64,000 nucleotides of DNA, from NCBI RefSeq assembly GCF_014078545.1, contig NZ_MU078723.1:186001-250000 (forward strand), written 5' to 3'. Both the position numbers and the translations under genes were made by a program. Source of the stretch: Nitrosopumilus sp. b1. GTDB lineage: Archaea > Thermoproteota > Nitrososphaeria > Nitrososphaerales > Nitrosopumilaceae. Below, piece after piece: positions 47,130-56,942 of the stretch. Positions within the stretch are counted from its first letter, which is position 1, and every line of letters begins with the position of its first letter. The notes under the pieces were generated by a model. The model did not search any database. It saw only the letters and a list, made by a program, of their open reading frames with translations, and was not told where the DNA came from.

Positions 47130-47702
47130 TTAGCTCTTTCCAATCTGGTCTAAAATTTGAGACCACTTCATGTTTTCACCCTTTGCTTGAGCGATAGCAT
47201 TTTTGTATAAAATATCAAAGGCCCATGTGAATATCTCCTTCCAGATCTCTTTGAGGGTCTCCTCCTCAGTCCAGATAACGCTGGTCTTTACAGCATTCAT
47301 TGCAAAGATATGTCGTGCATCCTTTGTTGGATCATTTTGCCATTTTGTAATTATCCTGTCACAAAACTCTAGAATCTCGTCTTTTGATAAAGCAAGTTTG
47401 CCATCATCATATTTTGTAGAATTCTCCTTCTCAGAGGACACATCGTTGGTTGATTCATTGGGAATCTCTTCATTCTCAAAAGTTTCTTGTTCAACTCTAG
47501 AAGAAATGTCCTCAATTGGTTCCTCTTTTGGTTCAGGCTCTGAAAGAATTTCATTTAAGGAATCAGATGGCGTATCAGATTCATGCTGTGGAATAGAGTT
47601 TGATAACCCCCTTGTAAGTTCTGCAAGTTTTTTTCGTTTTTCAGCTAATAGCCGAAACTCTTCATCAATATCATCAATGTTGGAATTATCACTCATGCCC
47701 AT
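47130..47702 (-). CDS. Acidic-tailed hypothetical protein, 190 aa
   Basis: 190 residues in two parts: a charged coiled-coil/disordered N-terminus (FRLLAEKRKKLAELTRGLSN, EPEPKEEPIEDISSRVEQET) and a helical C-terminal domain (SKDEILEFCDRIITKWQNDP, WTEEETLKEIWKEIFTWAFD). A conserved fold with Trp residues suggests a small helical domain. ATG 47702 or 47696. No family recognised. Confidence 0.65.
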   Translation of the reverse strand: MGMSDNSNIDDIDEEFRLLAEKRKKLAELTRGLSNSIPQHESDTPSDSLNEILSEPEPKEEPIEDISSRVEQETFENEEIPNESTNDVSSEKENSTKYDDGKLALSKDEILEFCDRIITKWQNDPTKDARHIFAMNAVKTSVIWTEEETLKEIWKEIFTWAFDILYKNAIAQAKGENMKWSQILDQIGKS

Positions 47703-47824
47703 TTCCCACTTTGTATAGTATCCTTTATCTTATCAATGAATCGGATGAGTAAAACAGGTTTGTTCCAATTTCGTCTTTGAAATTTGGACACCATCTTAAA
47801 TATTATCTTGAGGTATAAGATATC

Positions 47825-48262
47825 TTGGTAACAGACAAGCCCACACCGAAACCAAAAGAGGATAAAATCTCAATCTGCGATGTAATGAAGAGTAGCACTT
47901 CAGAGATTATTCAGAAGGCAGAGTCACAAGTTCCATTATACATTCAGATGTATTCAGATTATTACAGAGAATATCTTCATTCACTTGATAATGTTTTTGG
48001 GACATGCTATATCTCTGAAAAAGAGTTCTTTGATAATCTAAATTTAGATAAAAACGTGCTAAAGATGTTTAGTGAGGCAAATAAAACTTTCACAAACTTG
48101 ATGACATCTCAGATCGATGTGTATGGTAATTTATTCAAGAACCATCTACAGGTTAGATTAGACACAATACGAACTTGGGATAGTTTCATGAAAATGATGA
48201 TGGAAAACTATGCCAAGATGTTAGCAGAGTTTAACAAGACTAATATGACTAAATCAAAGTAA
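47825..48262 (+). CDS. Phasin-like helical protein (putative)
   Basis: 145 residues from TTG 47825: a short basic leader (TDKPTPKPKEDK) and long amphipathic helices (YIQMYSDYYREYLHSLDNVF, RTWDSFMKMMMENYAKMLAE). It resembles phasin or PhaE-type PHA-granule proteins in size and helix layout; the resemblance is weak. It lies 14 bases upstream of an aldehyde dehydrogenase in the same direction, so the two may be co-transcribed. Thaumarchaea are known to make PHA, but I see no synthase here. Confidence 0.5.
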   Translation: MVTDKPTPKPKEDKISICDVMKSSTSEIIQKAESQVPLYIQMYSDYYREYLHSLDNVFGTCYISEKEFFDNLNLDKNVLKMFSEANKTFTNLMTSQIDVYGNLFKNHLQVRLDTIRTWDSFMKMMMENYAKMLAEFNKTNMTKSK

Positions 48263-48276
48263 TACAAACTCCAACA

Positions 48277-49677
48277 ATGAGTCAAGCACCAAACGTTACT
48301 ACGATAAACCCAGCCACTGGAGAGGAGCTAGCAACATATGAAACAATTTCAAAGGATCAAGTTACACATATCATTAAAAAATCAAAGGATGCCTTCCGCG
48401 AATGGAAGAAAGACTGGAAGAGAAGAACTGAGATTTTACAGATAGTCTCTCAGGAATTAAGAAAGCAATCAAACAAACTGGCAGAAGTTGCTACAAAGGA
48501 GATGGGAAAGCCAATCAAAGAATCACGTTCCGAATTAATAAAATGTTCTTGGGCAATGGAGTTTTACGCAGATAATGGCCAGGTCTTTCTTAATGATGAA
48601 GTCCTAAACACAGATGCACGAAAAAGCATCATAGCATTTGAGCCATTAGGAGTAATTGGCAGCATAATGCCATGGAATTTTCCTTACTGGCAAGCTCTTA
48701 GATTTGCTGCACCATCACTAGCTGCAGGAAACACAATTGTCCTAAAACCAGCTAGTGCAACATTGCAATGCGGCATAGAAATTGAAAACATTCTTGCTGA
48801 AGCAGGCGTACCATCAGGAGTTTTTCAGACTGCAGTTGGAAATTCCTCAGTTGCAGGACACATATTGGATTCAGATGTTTCAGGAATTACATTTACTGGA
48901 AGTACCGAAGTTGGCATCAAAGTAGGCCAAAAGGCAGCTGGTGGATTAAAGAAATGTGTTCTTGAGCTTGGAGGTAGTGATCCCTTCATTGTTTGTAGTG
49001 ATGCAGATGTGGATAAGGCAGCCGAAGGTGCAGTAAAGGGACGCTTCATAAACTGTGGGCAAAGTTGTGTTGCATCAAAAAGATTCTTTGTTGCAAAAAA
49101 TGTTGCAGATAGTTTCATTGAAAAGTTTGTAAAAAATACTGAAAAGCTAAAGGTGGGAGATCCACTATCTGAAGACACAGATATCGGACCACTAGTCAAC
49201 AAAGGAGGCCTTGAAACAATCGATGAACAAGTTGATGATGCAAGAAAACATAACGCACAAATTTTGACTGGCGGAGAAAGGATCGGAGATAAAGGATTCT
49301 TCTACAAGCCAACAATCGTTGGAGGAGTTACAAAAGAGATGAAAGTAGGATACGAAGAAACATTTGGACCAGTTGCAGCAATAACAGTTGTAGAAGATGA
49401 AAGAAATGCAATCAAGTATGCAAATGACACCTGCTTTGGATTAGGCGCAAGCCTTTGGACACAGGATCTTGTAAAGGCAGACAAGTACTCCAGATTAATG
49501 GAATCAGGAATGGTCTCAGTCAACAATGTACTAGTCTCTGATCCACGAATTCCATTTGGAGGAGTAAAAAAGAGCGGTTTTGGAAGAGAGCTATCAAGAT
49601 ACGGAATGCTAGAATTTGTCAACATGAAGTCAATCAGGTATTATGACCAGCTAGTAAGAACCCACTTTGTAGAGTAG
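48277..49677 (+). CDS. NAD(P)-dependent aldehyde dehydrogenase (succinate-semialdehyde type)
   Basis: 466 residues with ALDH motifs: MPWNFPYWQALRFAAPSLAA, GSTEVGIKVGQKAAGGLKKC, VLELGGSDPFIVCSDADVDK, catalytic Cys in NCGQSCVASKRF and Glu in LELGGSDPF. The family includes succinate-semialdehyde and related dehydrogenases; in the 3HP/4HB cycle of thaumarchaea a reductase of malonyl-CoA or succinyl-CoA belongs to this superfamily. I cannot decide the substrate or direction from sequence. It follows the phasin-like gene. Confidence 0.9.
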   Translation: MSQAPNVTTINPATGEELATYETISKDQVTHIIKKSKDAFREWKKDWKRRTEILQIVSQELRKQSNKLAEVATKEMGKPIKESRSELIKCSWAMEFYADNGQVFLNDEVLNTDARKSIIAFEPLGVIGSIMPWNFPYWQALRFAAPSLAAGNTIVLKPASATLQCGIEIENILAEAGVPSGVFQTAVGNSSVAGHILDSDVSGITFTGSTEVGIKVGQKAAGGLKKCVLELGGSDPFIVCSDADVDKAAEGAVKGRFINCGQSCVASKRFFVAKNVADSFIEKFVKNTEKLKVGDPLSEDTDIGPLVNKGGLETIDEQVDDARKHNAQILTGGERIGDKGFFYKPTIVGGVTKEMKVGYEETFGPVAAITVVEDERNAIKYANDTCFGLGASLWTQDLVKADKYSRLMESGMVSVNNVLVSDPRIPFGGVKKSGFGRELSRYGMLEFVNMKSIRYYDQLVRTHFVE

Positions 49678-49789
49678 ATCATAAAAATATACAAAATCGT
49701 GCTCAAATTGTTTGAAAATTGAAACCTTTTGCACCATATCGATAAATTAACAGTTTAAATTCTATTCAAAATCTCATCAGAATAATAGG

Positions 49790-50938
49790 ATGGCTCAGGA
49801 AACGCAAGTATCAATCATTATTCCAACATATAATGAATCGCAAAACATTAGGCAAATTCTAAAGTCTATTGGGGAGCACATCCCAAAAAACGTTCTAACT
49901 GAGGCAATTGTAGTTGATGATAATTCTCCAGACGGTACTGGAAAAATTGTCGAGGATTATTGGAAGTCAATTAAAGGATTTACAAATTATACAATTAACG
50001 TAATTCACAGAAAAGCAAAAGAGGGCTTGAGTTCTGCGGTCTTAAACGGAATCCAGCATGCAAGGGGAGACACCATAGTAGTAATGGATAGTGACTTTTC
50101 TCATCCACCTAGTTTAATTCCAAAGATGATAGAATCAATAAAATCACAATATGATTTAGTTGTTGCATCAAGATACACCAAAGGAGGCGGAATTCAAGGA
50201 TGGTCAATCAAGCGAAAGATCATGAGCAAAGTTGCAACAAAGATTGCAAAATCAGGACTAGGGGTTGATGCACAAGATCCAATGTCAGGATTCTTTGCAT
50301 TTAGAAAAAATATCATAAACGGATTAAAATTTGACACAAAAGGATACAAAATGCTTTTAGAAATTTTGGTTAAACGAAGAGGAGTAAAGATTCACGAAAT
50401 TCCCTACACGTTTATTGACAGAGAGTTTGGCTCAAGCAAGCTTGGTACGTTAACAATCTTGAATTATCTTCGTGATGTTTGGAAGTTATACAGATTTGGA
50501 AAACCAGAAAAAGTAAACGAAAAGAGAGCATCAGTAAAATTCCTTTCAAAGGCTGCGAGATTCTTTACAGTCGGAGCATCAGGACTTGCAGTTAACTTTA
50601 TTGCATCACTACTATTTGCAAGTGGTCCATCAGAGCTTTGGTATCTTCATGCAAACATGATTGGAATTGCATTATCCATGACATCAAACTTTGTCCTTAA
50701 CAAAGCATGGACATTTGGAGATAGAGACTTTGGATTAAAGAGAACAGCAGCACAATATGGAAAGTTTGTTGCGTTTAGCTCATTTGGTGCACTAGTTCAG
50801 CTTGGTATGGTGTTTTATCTTGTAGATAGTAATGGATTATCATATCCAATTGCACTAGTATTAGCAGTAATTACTGCAGCGTTTAGCAACTTTATTCTAA
50901 ATAAGAGATGGACCTTTAGAGAAAAGGTCTGGGCTTAA
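49790..50938 (+). CDS. Dolichol-phosphate mannosyltransferase-like GT2 fused to GtrA
   Basis: 382 residues. The N-terminal ~230 residues are a GT2 glycosyltransferase (QVSIIIPTYNESQNIRQILK, VVDDNSPDGTGKIVEDYW, DSDFSHPPSLIPKMIESIKS) of the polyprenol-phosphate sugar transferase type. The C-terminal ~120 residues have four helices of a GtrA membrane domain (FFTVGASGLAVNFIASLLFA and KWTFREKV near the end). It transfers a sugar to a lipid carrier for N-glycosylation or S-layer decoration. Confidence 0.92.
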   Translation: MAQETQVSIIIPTYNESQNIRQILKSIGEHIPKNVLTEAIVVDDNSPDGTGKIVEDYWKSIKGFTNYTINVIHRKAKEGLSSAVLNGIQHARGDTIVVMDSDFSHPPSLIPKMIESIKSQYDLVVASRYTKGGGIQGWSIKRKIMSKVATKIAKSGLGVDAQDPMSGFFAFRKNIINGLKFDTKGYKMLLEILVKRRGVKIHEIPYTFIDREFGSSKLGTLTILNYLRDVWKLYRFGKPEKVNEKRASVKFLSKAARFFTVGASGLAVNFIASLLFASGPSELWYLHANMIGIALSMTSNFVLNKAWTFGDRDFGLKRTAAQYGKFVAFSSFGALVQLGMVFYLVDSNGLSYPIALVLAVITAAFSNFILNKRWTFREKVWA

Positions 50939-50971
50939 TTACTTAAATCAAATTATTCTAGAATACATCTT

Positions 50972-51217
50972 ATGGATATTGGGGATTATTTTGTCAACCC
51001 AAATACAGACGGCAAAGACTGGATAAAGCACAAAATCATGGGACTAAAGTGGGAATTACGTAGAAGTATAGAAGAAGTAGAATTCTTGGCAGAAAAATAC
51101 CAGATGAAGAAAAAATATGATGCTTCAGAAGATGAATTATCAAAGATTCACTCAGAGTTAAGACAGGCTCTTGAAAAATCTAGAGAATTGGCATTTGAGA
51201 TAAGAAATTTCTCATAA
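50972..51217 (+). CDS. Hypothetical protein, 81 aa
   Basis: 81 residues of mainly helical sequence: MDIGDYFVNPNTDGKDWIKH, then KWELRRSIEEVEFLAEKYQM, SEDELSKIHSELRQALEKSR. A two-helix coiled-coil. It is convergent with the 51212 gene with a six-base overlap. No family recognised. Confidence 0.6.
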   Translation: MDIGDYFVNPNTDGKDWIKHKIMGLKWELRRSIEEVEFLAEKYQMKKKYDASEDELSKIHSELRQALEKSRELAFEIRNFS

Positions 51218-51526
51218 TCTTTGGTTTGTTGCCTGGCAGTATGGACATTTTAGACCATTAGTCTTTCTCCCACATTCATCGCAATTGAGAGTAAACACAT
51301 CAAACTTGCCGGTTCTAGAAATTTTATAGAATATTCCCAGTCCTATCACAGAAAACACTCCCAATAAAATGAAATTCATAGGTGCCGCATGATCAATGCT
51401 CTGAATAGAGGTACTACATTCTATTGAACAGGATTGTTTTTCATATGAGATGGATTTCCATCCAAAAGCGGTTCCGGGTATGAGAATCATTCCAGCAACC
51501 AAAAAGAGGACCAAAATGATTTTCAT
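51212..51526 (-). CDS. Membrane protein with C-terminal zinc ribbon
   Basis: 104 residues: signal/anchor (MKIILVLFLVAGMILIPGTA), an extracytoplasmic segment with two Cys (SCSIECSTSIQS), a second helix (MNFILLGVFSVIGLGIFYKI) and a C-terminal zinc ribbon (LNCDECGRKTNGLKCPYCQA). The ribbon would face the cytoplasm. Family unknown. Confidence 0.65.
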   Translation of the reverse strand: MKIILVLFLVAGMILIPGTAFGWKSISYEKQSCSIECSTSIQSIDHAAPMNFILLGVFSVIGLGIFYKISRTGKFDVFTLNCDECGRKTNGLKCPYCQATNQRL

Positions 51527-51605
51527 ATTTTCTAGTAACCCCTAAAAGTTTAACATGATGTTTGTGCAGAACGAACAGCTCTAAAAATTCTCAGAAATTT
51601 TGAAA

Positions 51606-53519
51606 TTAATTTTTGTTAATTGATTTTTGGAGTTCATCAAATGCAGATTGGACTTCATTTACCGCAGCTCCATCTTCAAGTGTACTTACATCGCCGATCT
51701 TTTCCTTACTAGCTATTGCTTTTAGTAATCGACGCATGATTTTTCCACTGCGAGTTTTTGGTAATTTAGAAACAAAGTAAATCTGCTCAGGAGTAGCAAT
51801 TGGTCCCACTCCATTTCGAATCTCAGATACAATCTCCTTTCGCAGTATATCCTCTGATTTTGAAATGCCTTCTTTTAGGACAACGAATGCAATGATTACC
51901 TCACCCTTTATTGCATCAGGAATCCCACATACTGCAGATTCAGCTACATCATGATGTGAAACTATGCTGCTTTCAAGCTCAGCAGTGCCAATTCTGTGTC
52001 CTGCAACTTTGAGAACATCATCTGCACGTCCAAGCAACCAAAAATATCCATCCTCATCTTTTATCGCATAATCCCCAGGATAGTAGCAGTTTTTGTATTT
52101 TGACCAATAAACTGTTTGATATTTTGTATCATCACCCCAAAGAGTAAGCAACATTCCAGGCCAAGGTTTACGAATTACCAAGTAACCTTTTGTATTTGGT
52201 TTTACATCATTGCCTTCTTCATCAACAACTGCAATGTCAACTCCAGGAATTGGCAACGTACCAGAACCAGGTTTTAGTGGAATTGTTTCTATCCCAGGCA
52301 ATGGAGAGATCAGCATTCCACCAGTTTCAGTTTGCCACCAGGTATCAATGATTGGACATTTTTCCTTTCCAATAGTTTTGTAGTACCACTTCCAAACTTC
52401 AGGATTAATTGGCTCCCCCACTGTTCCAAGTAGTCTTAGGGAAGAAAGATCAAAGGAGTTTGGAATGTCATCTCCAAATTTCATAAACATTCGCAACGCA
52501 GTTGGGGTTGTGTAAAATATTGTAACTTTGTATTTTTGCAATATCTCCCACATTCTTGATGGAGACGGATAATCAGGTGCTCCCTCATAGATTACTTGAG
52601 TTGCACCATGTAGCAGAGGCCCATATGCAACATAGCTGTGCCCTGTAACCCACCCAATATCTGCAGTACAAAAAAAGACATCAGAGTCTTTAATGTCAAA
52701 TGCCCACCCAAATGTAGAGTGAACATGAGTGAGATACCCCCCAGTTCCATGTAGGACTCCCTTGGGTTTTCCAGTAGTGCCAGAAGTGTATAGTATAAAC
52801 AAAGGATGAGTGCTGTCTAGTTTTTCAGCAGGGCAATCATCTGATGAGGAGTTCATCAGATCACTCCACAGTAAATCCCTAGGATTTTTTTTGATTGGAG
52901 TTTTTGTTCTCTCTAAAATGATGACATTTTGCACAGAATCATTATTTGCAATTGCCTCATCAACTACAGATTTTAGCTCAACTACAGAGCCTCTTCGAAA
53001 ACCACCATCGGCAGTAATTACAATCTTTGATTTAGAATCCTCGATTCTGTCTGCAAGAGACGTTGCAGAAAATCCAGAAAACACTACAGTATGTGTTGCC
53101 CCAATTCTTGCACATGCAAGCATGGAAATTGGCAATTCAGGCACCATAGGAAGGTAAATTGTGACTCTATCACCTTTTTTGACGCCAAGTGATTTGAGGG
53201 CATTTGCAAATTTTTGAACCATGATCCACATTTCCTCATAGGCAATATTTCTCGAAGTTCCATCTTCACCCTCCCAAAAAATTGCAGTCTTTTTTGATTT
53301 GGTCTTTTGATGAACGTCTAATGCATTGTATGAAGCATTAATTTTTCCGCCAACAAACCACTTTGCAAACGGAGGATTCCAATCAAGTGTAACATCCCAG
53401 TCGTCAAACCAATCCAGTTTCTTTGCCTGCTCTGCCCAAAAAGAAGAAAAGTCAAATTCTGCGCGTTTACGTGTTTGAGTGTCATTATTTCCAAGACCAA
53501 TGTTAAATGTCTCAACCAT
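51606..53519 (-). CDS. acs: Acetyl-CoA synthetase, AMP-forming
   Basis: 637 residues, the usual length for Acs. Motifs: A3 LYTSGTTGKPKGVLHGTGGY, A5 IIDTWWQTETGGMLISPLPG with the Trp that sizes the acyl pocket for acetate, A8 hinge LGRADDVLKVAGHRIGTAEL, and the catalytic Lys in LPKTRSGKIMRRLLKAIASK. It makes acetyl-CoA from acetate, ATP and CoA; related enzymes can activate 3-hydroxypropionate or propionate. Its role here is acetate assimilation or an acyl-CoA side reaction of the carbon cycle. Confidence 0.93.
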   Translation of the reverse strand: MVETFNIGLGNNDTQTRKRAEFDFSSFWAEQAKKLDWFDDWDVTLDWNPPFAKWFVGGKINASYNALDVHQKTKSKKTAIFWEGEDGTSRNIAYEEMWIMVQKFANALKSLGVKKGDRVTIYLPMVPELPISMLACARIGATHTVVFSGFSATSLADRIEDSKSKIVITADGGFRRGSVVELKSVVDEAIANNDSVQNVIILERTKTPIKKNPRDLLWSDLMNSSSDDCPAEKLDSTHPLFILYTSGTTGKPKGVLHGTGGYLTHVHSTFGWAFDIKDSDVFFCTADIGWVTGHSYVAYGPLLHGATQVIYEGAPDYPSPSRMWEILQKYKVTIFYTTPTALRMFMKFGDDIPNSFDLSSLRLLGTVGEPINPEVWKWYYKTIGKEKCPIIDTWWQTETGGMLISPLPGIETIPLKPGSGTLPIPGVDIAVVDEEGNDVKPNTKGYLVIRKPWPGMLLTLWGDDTKYQTVYWSKYKNCYYPGDYAIKDEDGYFWLLGRADDVLKVAGHRIGTAELESSIVSHHDVAESAVCGIPDAIKGEVIIAFVVLKEGISKSEDILRKEIVSEIRNGVGPIATPEQIYFVSKLPKTRSGKIMRRLLKAIASKEKIGDVSTLEDGAAVNEVQSAFDELQKSINKN

Positions 53520-53575
53520 GAAATGGATTATAGAATAAACTATCTAAATGTTAAAAAAAATAGTTTAAAAAAAAA

Positions 53576-54418
53576 CTATTGTGCTTCCATTCTAGCAAGC
53601 CAGTCGTCTTGGGGTGCTTTTTGTTGAGATGTGATTGGTGTCACCTGTTGGGGTGGTTTTGGTATTTGTGGTGCACGCTCAGCTTCTTTTGGTGTATCTG
53701 ATGGTGCAGTTGTTGGTTCATGTGTTGGTGCTTCAGGAAGCTTTGACTCTATGTTGGAGCTATCATCAAGATATGAGACGGCTGAATCTTGCAAATGTTG
53801 CTTTGGAGATTCCAGTGTTTGTTGAACCTCCATTTCAAGATCATTGATTCTTCTTTGAACATTTGAAATTTCTGCGTTCTCATGAGTTATGTGTTCGATT
53901 AGATCAGTAGTTTCGCGCTTTACTGATTCAAACACAGATTCAGAAATTTCGTTGCTCTTGTATTGCACTTTAGCATCGAAGACCAGCATCTTAACTGCCT
54001 TCATTTGCTCATCTAACTCTGCAAGTCTTGCTTCTAGTTTAGCTGTGATTTCGTGTTCTGTCTCACCCAATGTGAAAAGTTTTGCCTTGTACTTTTCATG
54101 AATGACTTCGGCATCATCCTTCATTTCATCGTTTTGTGAAACAATTTCCATCAGAGCTTTGAGGCGACGCAGGGTTAGACCTTTTTCGCGCAATAGTCTT
54201 TGTGAATCGAGTCTCCATTTTGGTATGAAAATAACTACATTGCCTTGTGCAACCAATTGTTCAAAAGGAATTTGCTGGAGCCCTTGTGAACCACAGTCTA
54301 CGCCAACTGTTTGAATGCTTCCGTCAATGTCAGTTATTGTTCCGATTACCTTTCCCATGGAGGTACCGTACATGTCCTTGACTTGTTTACCGATTATCTC
54401 GATATCGTCATTGCTCAT
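53576..54418 (-). CDS. cdvA: Cell division protein CdvA
   Basis: From ATG 54418 (MSNDDIEIIGKQVKDMYGTS) 280 residues: PRC-barrel-like N-terminal domain (GKVIGTITDIDGSIQTVGVD, PFEQLVAQGNVVIFIPKW), a long coiled-coil (EHEITAKLEARLAELDEQMK to VQRRINDLEMEVQQTLES), and a Pro-rich C-terminus (APTHEPTTAPSDTPKEAERA) with a final DDWLARMEAQ that would bind the CdvB winged-helix. CdvA recruits the ESCRT-III-like CdvB to midcell. CdvB and CdvC are not in the window. Confidence 0.92.
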   Translation of the reverse strand: MSNDDIEIIGKQVKDMYGTSMGKVIGTITDIDGSIQTVGVDCGSQGLQQIPFEQLVAQGNVVIFIPKWRLDSQRLLREKGLTLRRLKALMEIVSQNDEMKDDAEVIHEKYKAKLFTLGETEHEITAKLEARLAELDEQMKAVKMLVFDAKVQYKSNEISESVFESVKRETTDLIEHITHENAEISNVQRRINDLEMEVQQTLESPKQHLQDSAVSYLDDSSNIESKLPEAPTHEPTTAPSDTPKEAERAPQIPKPPQQVTPITSQQKAPQDDWLARMEAQ

Positions 54419-54543
54419 GCGCAAAACTCTAGTTGTACATATAACCAAGACTGTGTTAGTAAGGTTTCCAGTTTTAGTAAGAATAATTTAACTAAATCAA
54501 AATTTCTGGAAGATATTAAAATCCTCGATGTTTTAGATGAACC

Positions 54544-54825
54544 ATGATAGATAGAAATGAACTAGTCCAGATTCTGGATTTTGTTGCAAATCGGTGGAAA
54601 GAGATTTCCAAGGATGCAGACAACAAAGCTATGCAGACATTGCCAAGCAAGTTTTGGATGAACTCAGTTGGCGGAAAAGCTGGTAAAGGGAGATGGGTAA
54701 CTATGCTAATGTATACTGAAAGTGAAGAGGATGCAAATGCATTCAAAGAAGTATTACTTAGATGGCAATCAAAAGGAATGCAAAGCACAAAAGCACCAGA
54801 TCTGATCCAGATAGGAAAGAAATAG
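54544..54825 (+). CDS. Hypothetical protein, 93 aa
   Basis: 93 residues: NELVQILDFVANRWKEISKD, SVGGKAGKGRWVTMLMYTES, EEDANAFKEVLLRWQSKGMQ, PDLIQIGKK. Alpha/beta character with a Gly-Lys loop. It is divergent from cdvA (125 bases) and 31 bases upstream of the ThyX-like gene in the same direction, so co-transcription is possible. Family unknown. Confidence 0.6.
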   Translation: MIDRNELVQILDFVANRWKEISKDADNKAMQTLPSKFWMNSVGGKAGKGRWVTMLMYTESEEDANAFKEVLLRWQSKGMQSTKAPDLIQIGKK

Positions 54826-54856
54826 AAATTAATAATTAGATTACTCTCAAGTCGTA

Positions 54857-56473
54857 TTGTCTGAGTTTTCTGATAAAGAAAAAAAGATCCTAGCTGATCA
54901 TTTTTCAAACACGGACGATTCTGTTTTTGCAATAATCACTCCAAGACAAGTTGATCGCGGTGCACTAATGTCAAGGTATAGTAGAACTGACAAAAACATG
55001 CGACGCGTCTTTCTTGATGAGTTTTTAAAAAATGAAAACAGGGGAGAGGAATTTTACAATAGAGTGCTAATTGAGTACGGAGACGATTCAGTTGCAGAGC
55101 TTGGTGAGGCACAGATTGCAATTGAAGGTCTATCAAATATTGCAGTTAAAAAAATTGAAGATAGAAGAATTGGTCTATCATACTTGGAAAAATCTTCACG
55201 ATATGTAACATGGAACAAAAAAGTAAATGGAGAATACAGATTTTATCGAGATCCAGATTTAATGAAAACAAAATTTGCTGACGATTACATTGATGCATGT
55301 AATTTTTCTTTTGATGTGTATTCCAAAAGTATTGAGCCAATGATAAAATACGTTAGAGAAAAATTTCCAATTGAGAAATACACATTCAAAGATTCCAATG
55401 ATGGAAAAGAAAAATTATTTTCAAAATTAAAAAACGAACAGGATATAAAATCTGCAAATATGATTTACAATGGCTCCACAAAAGCTAAAGCACTTGACAT
55501 ACTTAGAGGATTGCTGCCAGCATCAACGCTAACAAATGTTGGAATTACTGGAAATGGAAGAGCATTTGAATATCTATTGACAATTCTTTACAGCTCAAAT
55601 CTCAAAGAAGAGCAAGATTTAGCCTCAAAAATCAAGGTAGAATTGGATACTACAATCAAATCATTTGTCAGACGCTCAAATGACAAGTATGGTAAGGCAC
55701 TGCAAGATTACCTAAATGATATTAAGAAATTAGCAAAGAAAAATGCAAAGGAATTATCTCAAAAAAATATCTCAACAAAATCAATTACAAAACTTGTAGA
55801 GTATGAATCAGAGACTAGTGCAATGAATAAAATCATCTCTGCATCATTATACGAACAATCACCAAGTTTGACTTACAAAATAATACTTGATGCAGTAAAG
55901 AAGATACCCGTCACAAAAAAGAAAAAGATCATAGAATCTTTAGCAAAATTAAGAAAAAATAGGCGTCATAGACCATCTAGAGCATTTGAGATGACGAACT
56001 ATACGTTTGATCTGATAAACAATTTTGGAATGTTCAGAGATTTTCACAGGCATCGTGCATTAACTCTTGAAAGACAACTCTTGACCACAGATCACGGATA
56101 TGTTACCCCAAAAGAGATTTCAATTCTAAATATGGAAAAGGAATACAAAGAATGCATGGATAAAACAAAAAATGTTTTTAATAAAATCAGAACAAAGTAT
56201 CCAGAACAAGCTCAGTACGTGGTAAATTTTGCATACAATTATCCATACTTTATGAGATTAAATCTCAGAGAGGCAGCTCATCTAATAGAACTAAGAACTG
56301 TTCCGCAAGGACATGTAGATTATAGAAAGGTAGCTCAAGACATGTTCAAGCAAATTAACAAAGCTCATCCAACACTTGCAAAGATAATTAAATTTGCAGA
56401 CATGAATGAATACGAGTTAGAAAGATTCGAATCAGAAAAAAGGACAGAAGAAAAACGAAAAAACATTAAATAA
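54857..56473 (+). CDS. Duplicated ThyX-like flavin-dependent protein
   Basis: 538 residues from TTG 54857, about twice a ThyX monomer. The first half (residues 20-200) contains [19 protein letters not shown], which aligns with the S-x-x-E-x-S-x-R part of the ThyX motif. The second half contains [20 protein letters not shown], with the RHR part. So the two parts of the motif are divided between the repeats. It may be an active thymidylate synthase-like enzyme in which sites are formed by both halves, or a divergent family. Substrate not established. Confidence 0.65.
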   Translation: MSEFSDKEKKILADHFSNTDDSVFAIITPRQVDRGALMSRYSRTDKNMRRVFLDEFLKNENRGEEFYNRVLIEYGDDSVAELGEAQIAIEGLSNIAVKKIEDRRIGLSYLEKSSRYVTWNKKVNGEYRFYRDPDLMKTKFADDYIDACNFSFDVYSKSIEPMIKYVREKFPIEKYTFKDSNDGKEKLFSKLKNEQDIKSANMIYNGSTKAKALDILRGLLPASTLTNVGITGNGRAFEYLLTILYSSNLKEEQDLASKIKVELDTTIKSFVRRSNDKYGKALQDYLNDIKKLAKKNAKELSQKNISTKSITKLVEYESETSAMNKIISASLYEQSPSLTYKIILDAVKKIPVTKKKKIIESLAKLRKNRRHRPSRAFEMTNYTFDLINNFGMFRDFHRHRALTLERQLLTTDHGYVTPKEISILNMEKEYKECMDKTKNVFNKIRTKYPEQAQYVVNFAYNYPYFMRLNLREAAHLIELRTVPQGHVDYRKVAQDMFKQINKAHPTLAKIIKFADMNEYELERFESEKRTEEKRKNIK

Positions 56474-56494
56474 AATTATTAATAATTTACAAAC

Positions 56495-56887
56495 ATGACT
56501 GTAAAGATCCCACCAAAAGAGCTCAAAGAAAAACTATCACCAGAACAATATGATGTCTGTGTTAACAAAGGAACAGAGCCACCATTTACTGGCAAATATT
56601 TTGATTGTAAAGACAAAGGAATGTACAGGTGCATTTGCTGCGGGGAAAAATTATTTGATTCTGATACCAAATTTGATTCCGGAACAGGATGGCCAAGTTT
56701 TTGGAAACCAGTATCTGATGAGAATATCGAGTATATTTCTGATACATCTTATGGAATGGTACGTACTGAAGTAAATTGTAAGAAATGTGGGGCTCATTTA
56801 GGACATGTATTTGATGATGGTCCAAATCCAACAAATCTTCGATATTGTATCAACTCTGCATCCTTGGATTTAGAGAAAAAAGATTAA
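56495..56887 (+). CDS. msrB: Peptide-methionine (R)-S-oxide reductase
   Basis: 130 residues with the MsrB hallmarks: [60 protein letters not shown], and the catalytic Cys in RYCINSASL. The two CxxC pairs bind structural zinc. It repairs oxidised methionine in proteins, so is part of the oxidative stress defence. ATG 56495. Confidence 0.96.
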   Translation: MTVKIPPKELKEKLSPEQYDVCVNKGTEPPFTGKYFDCKDKGMYRCICCGEKLFDSDTKFDSGTGWPSFWKPVSDENIEYISDTSYGMVRTEVNCKKCGAHLGHVFDDGPNPTNLRYCINSASLDLEKKD

Positions 56888-56942
56888 TCAGAACAATGAT
56901 GCGTTGTTAATCTTAATTAATGCGATATAATTTTGTGACATA

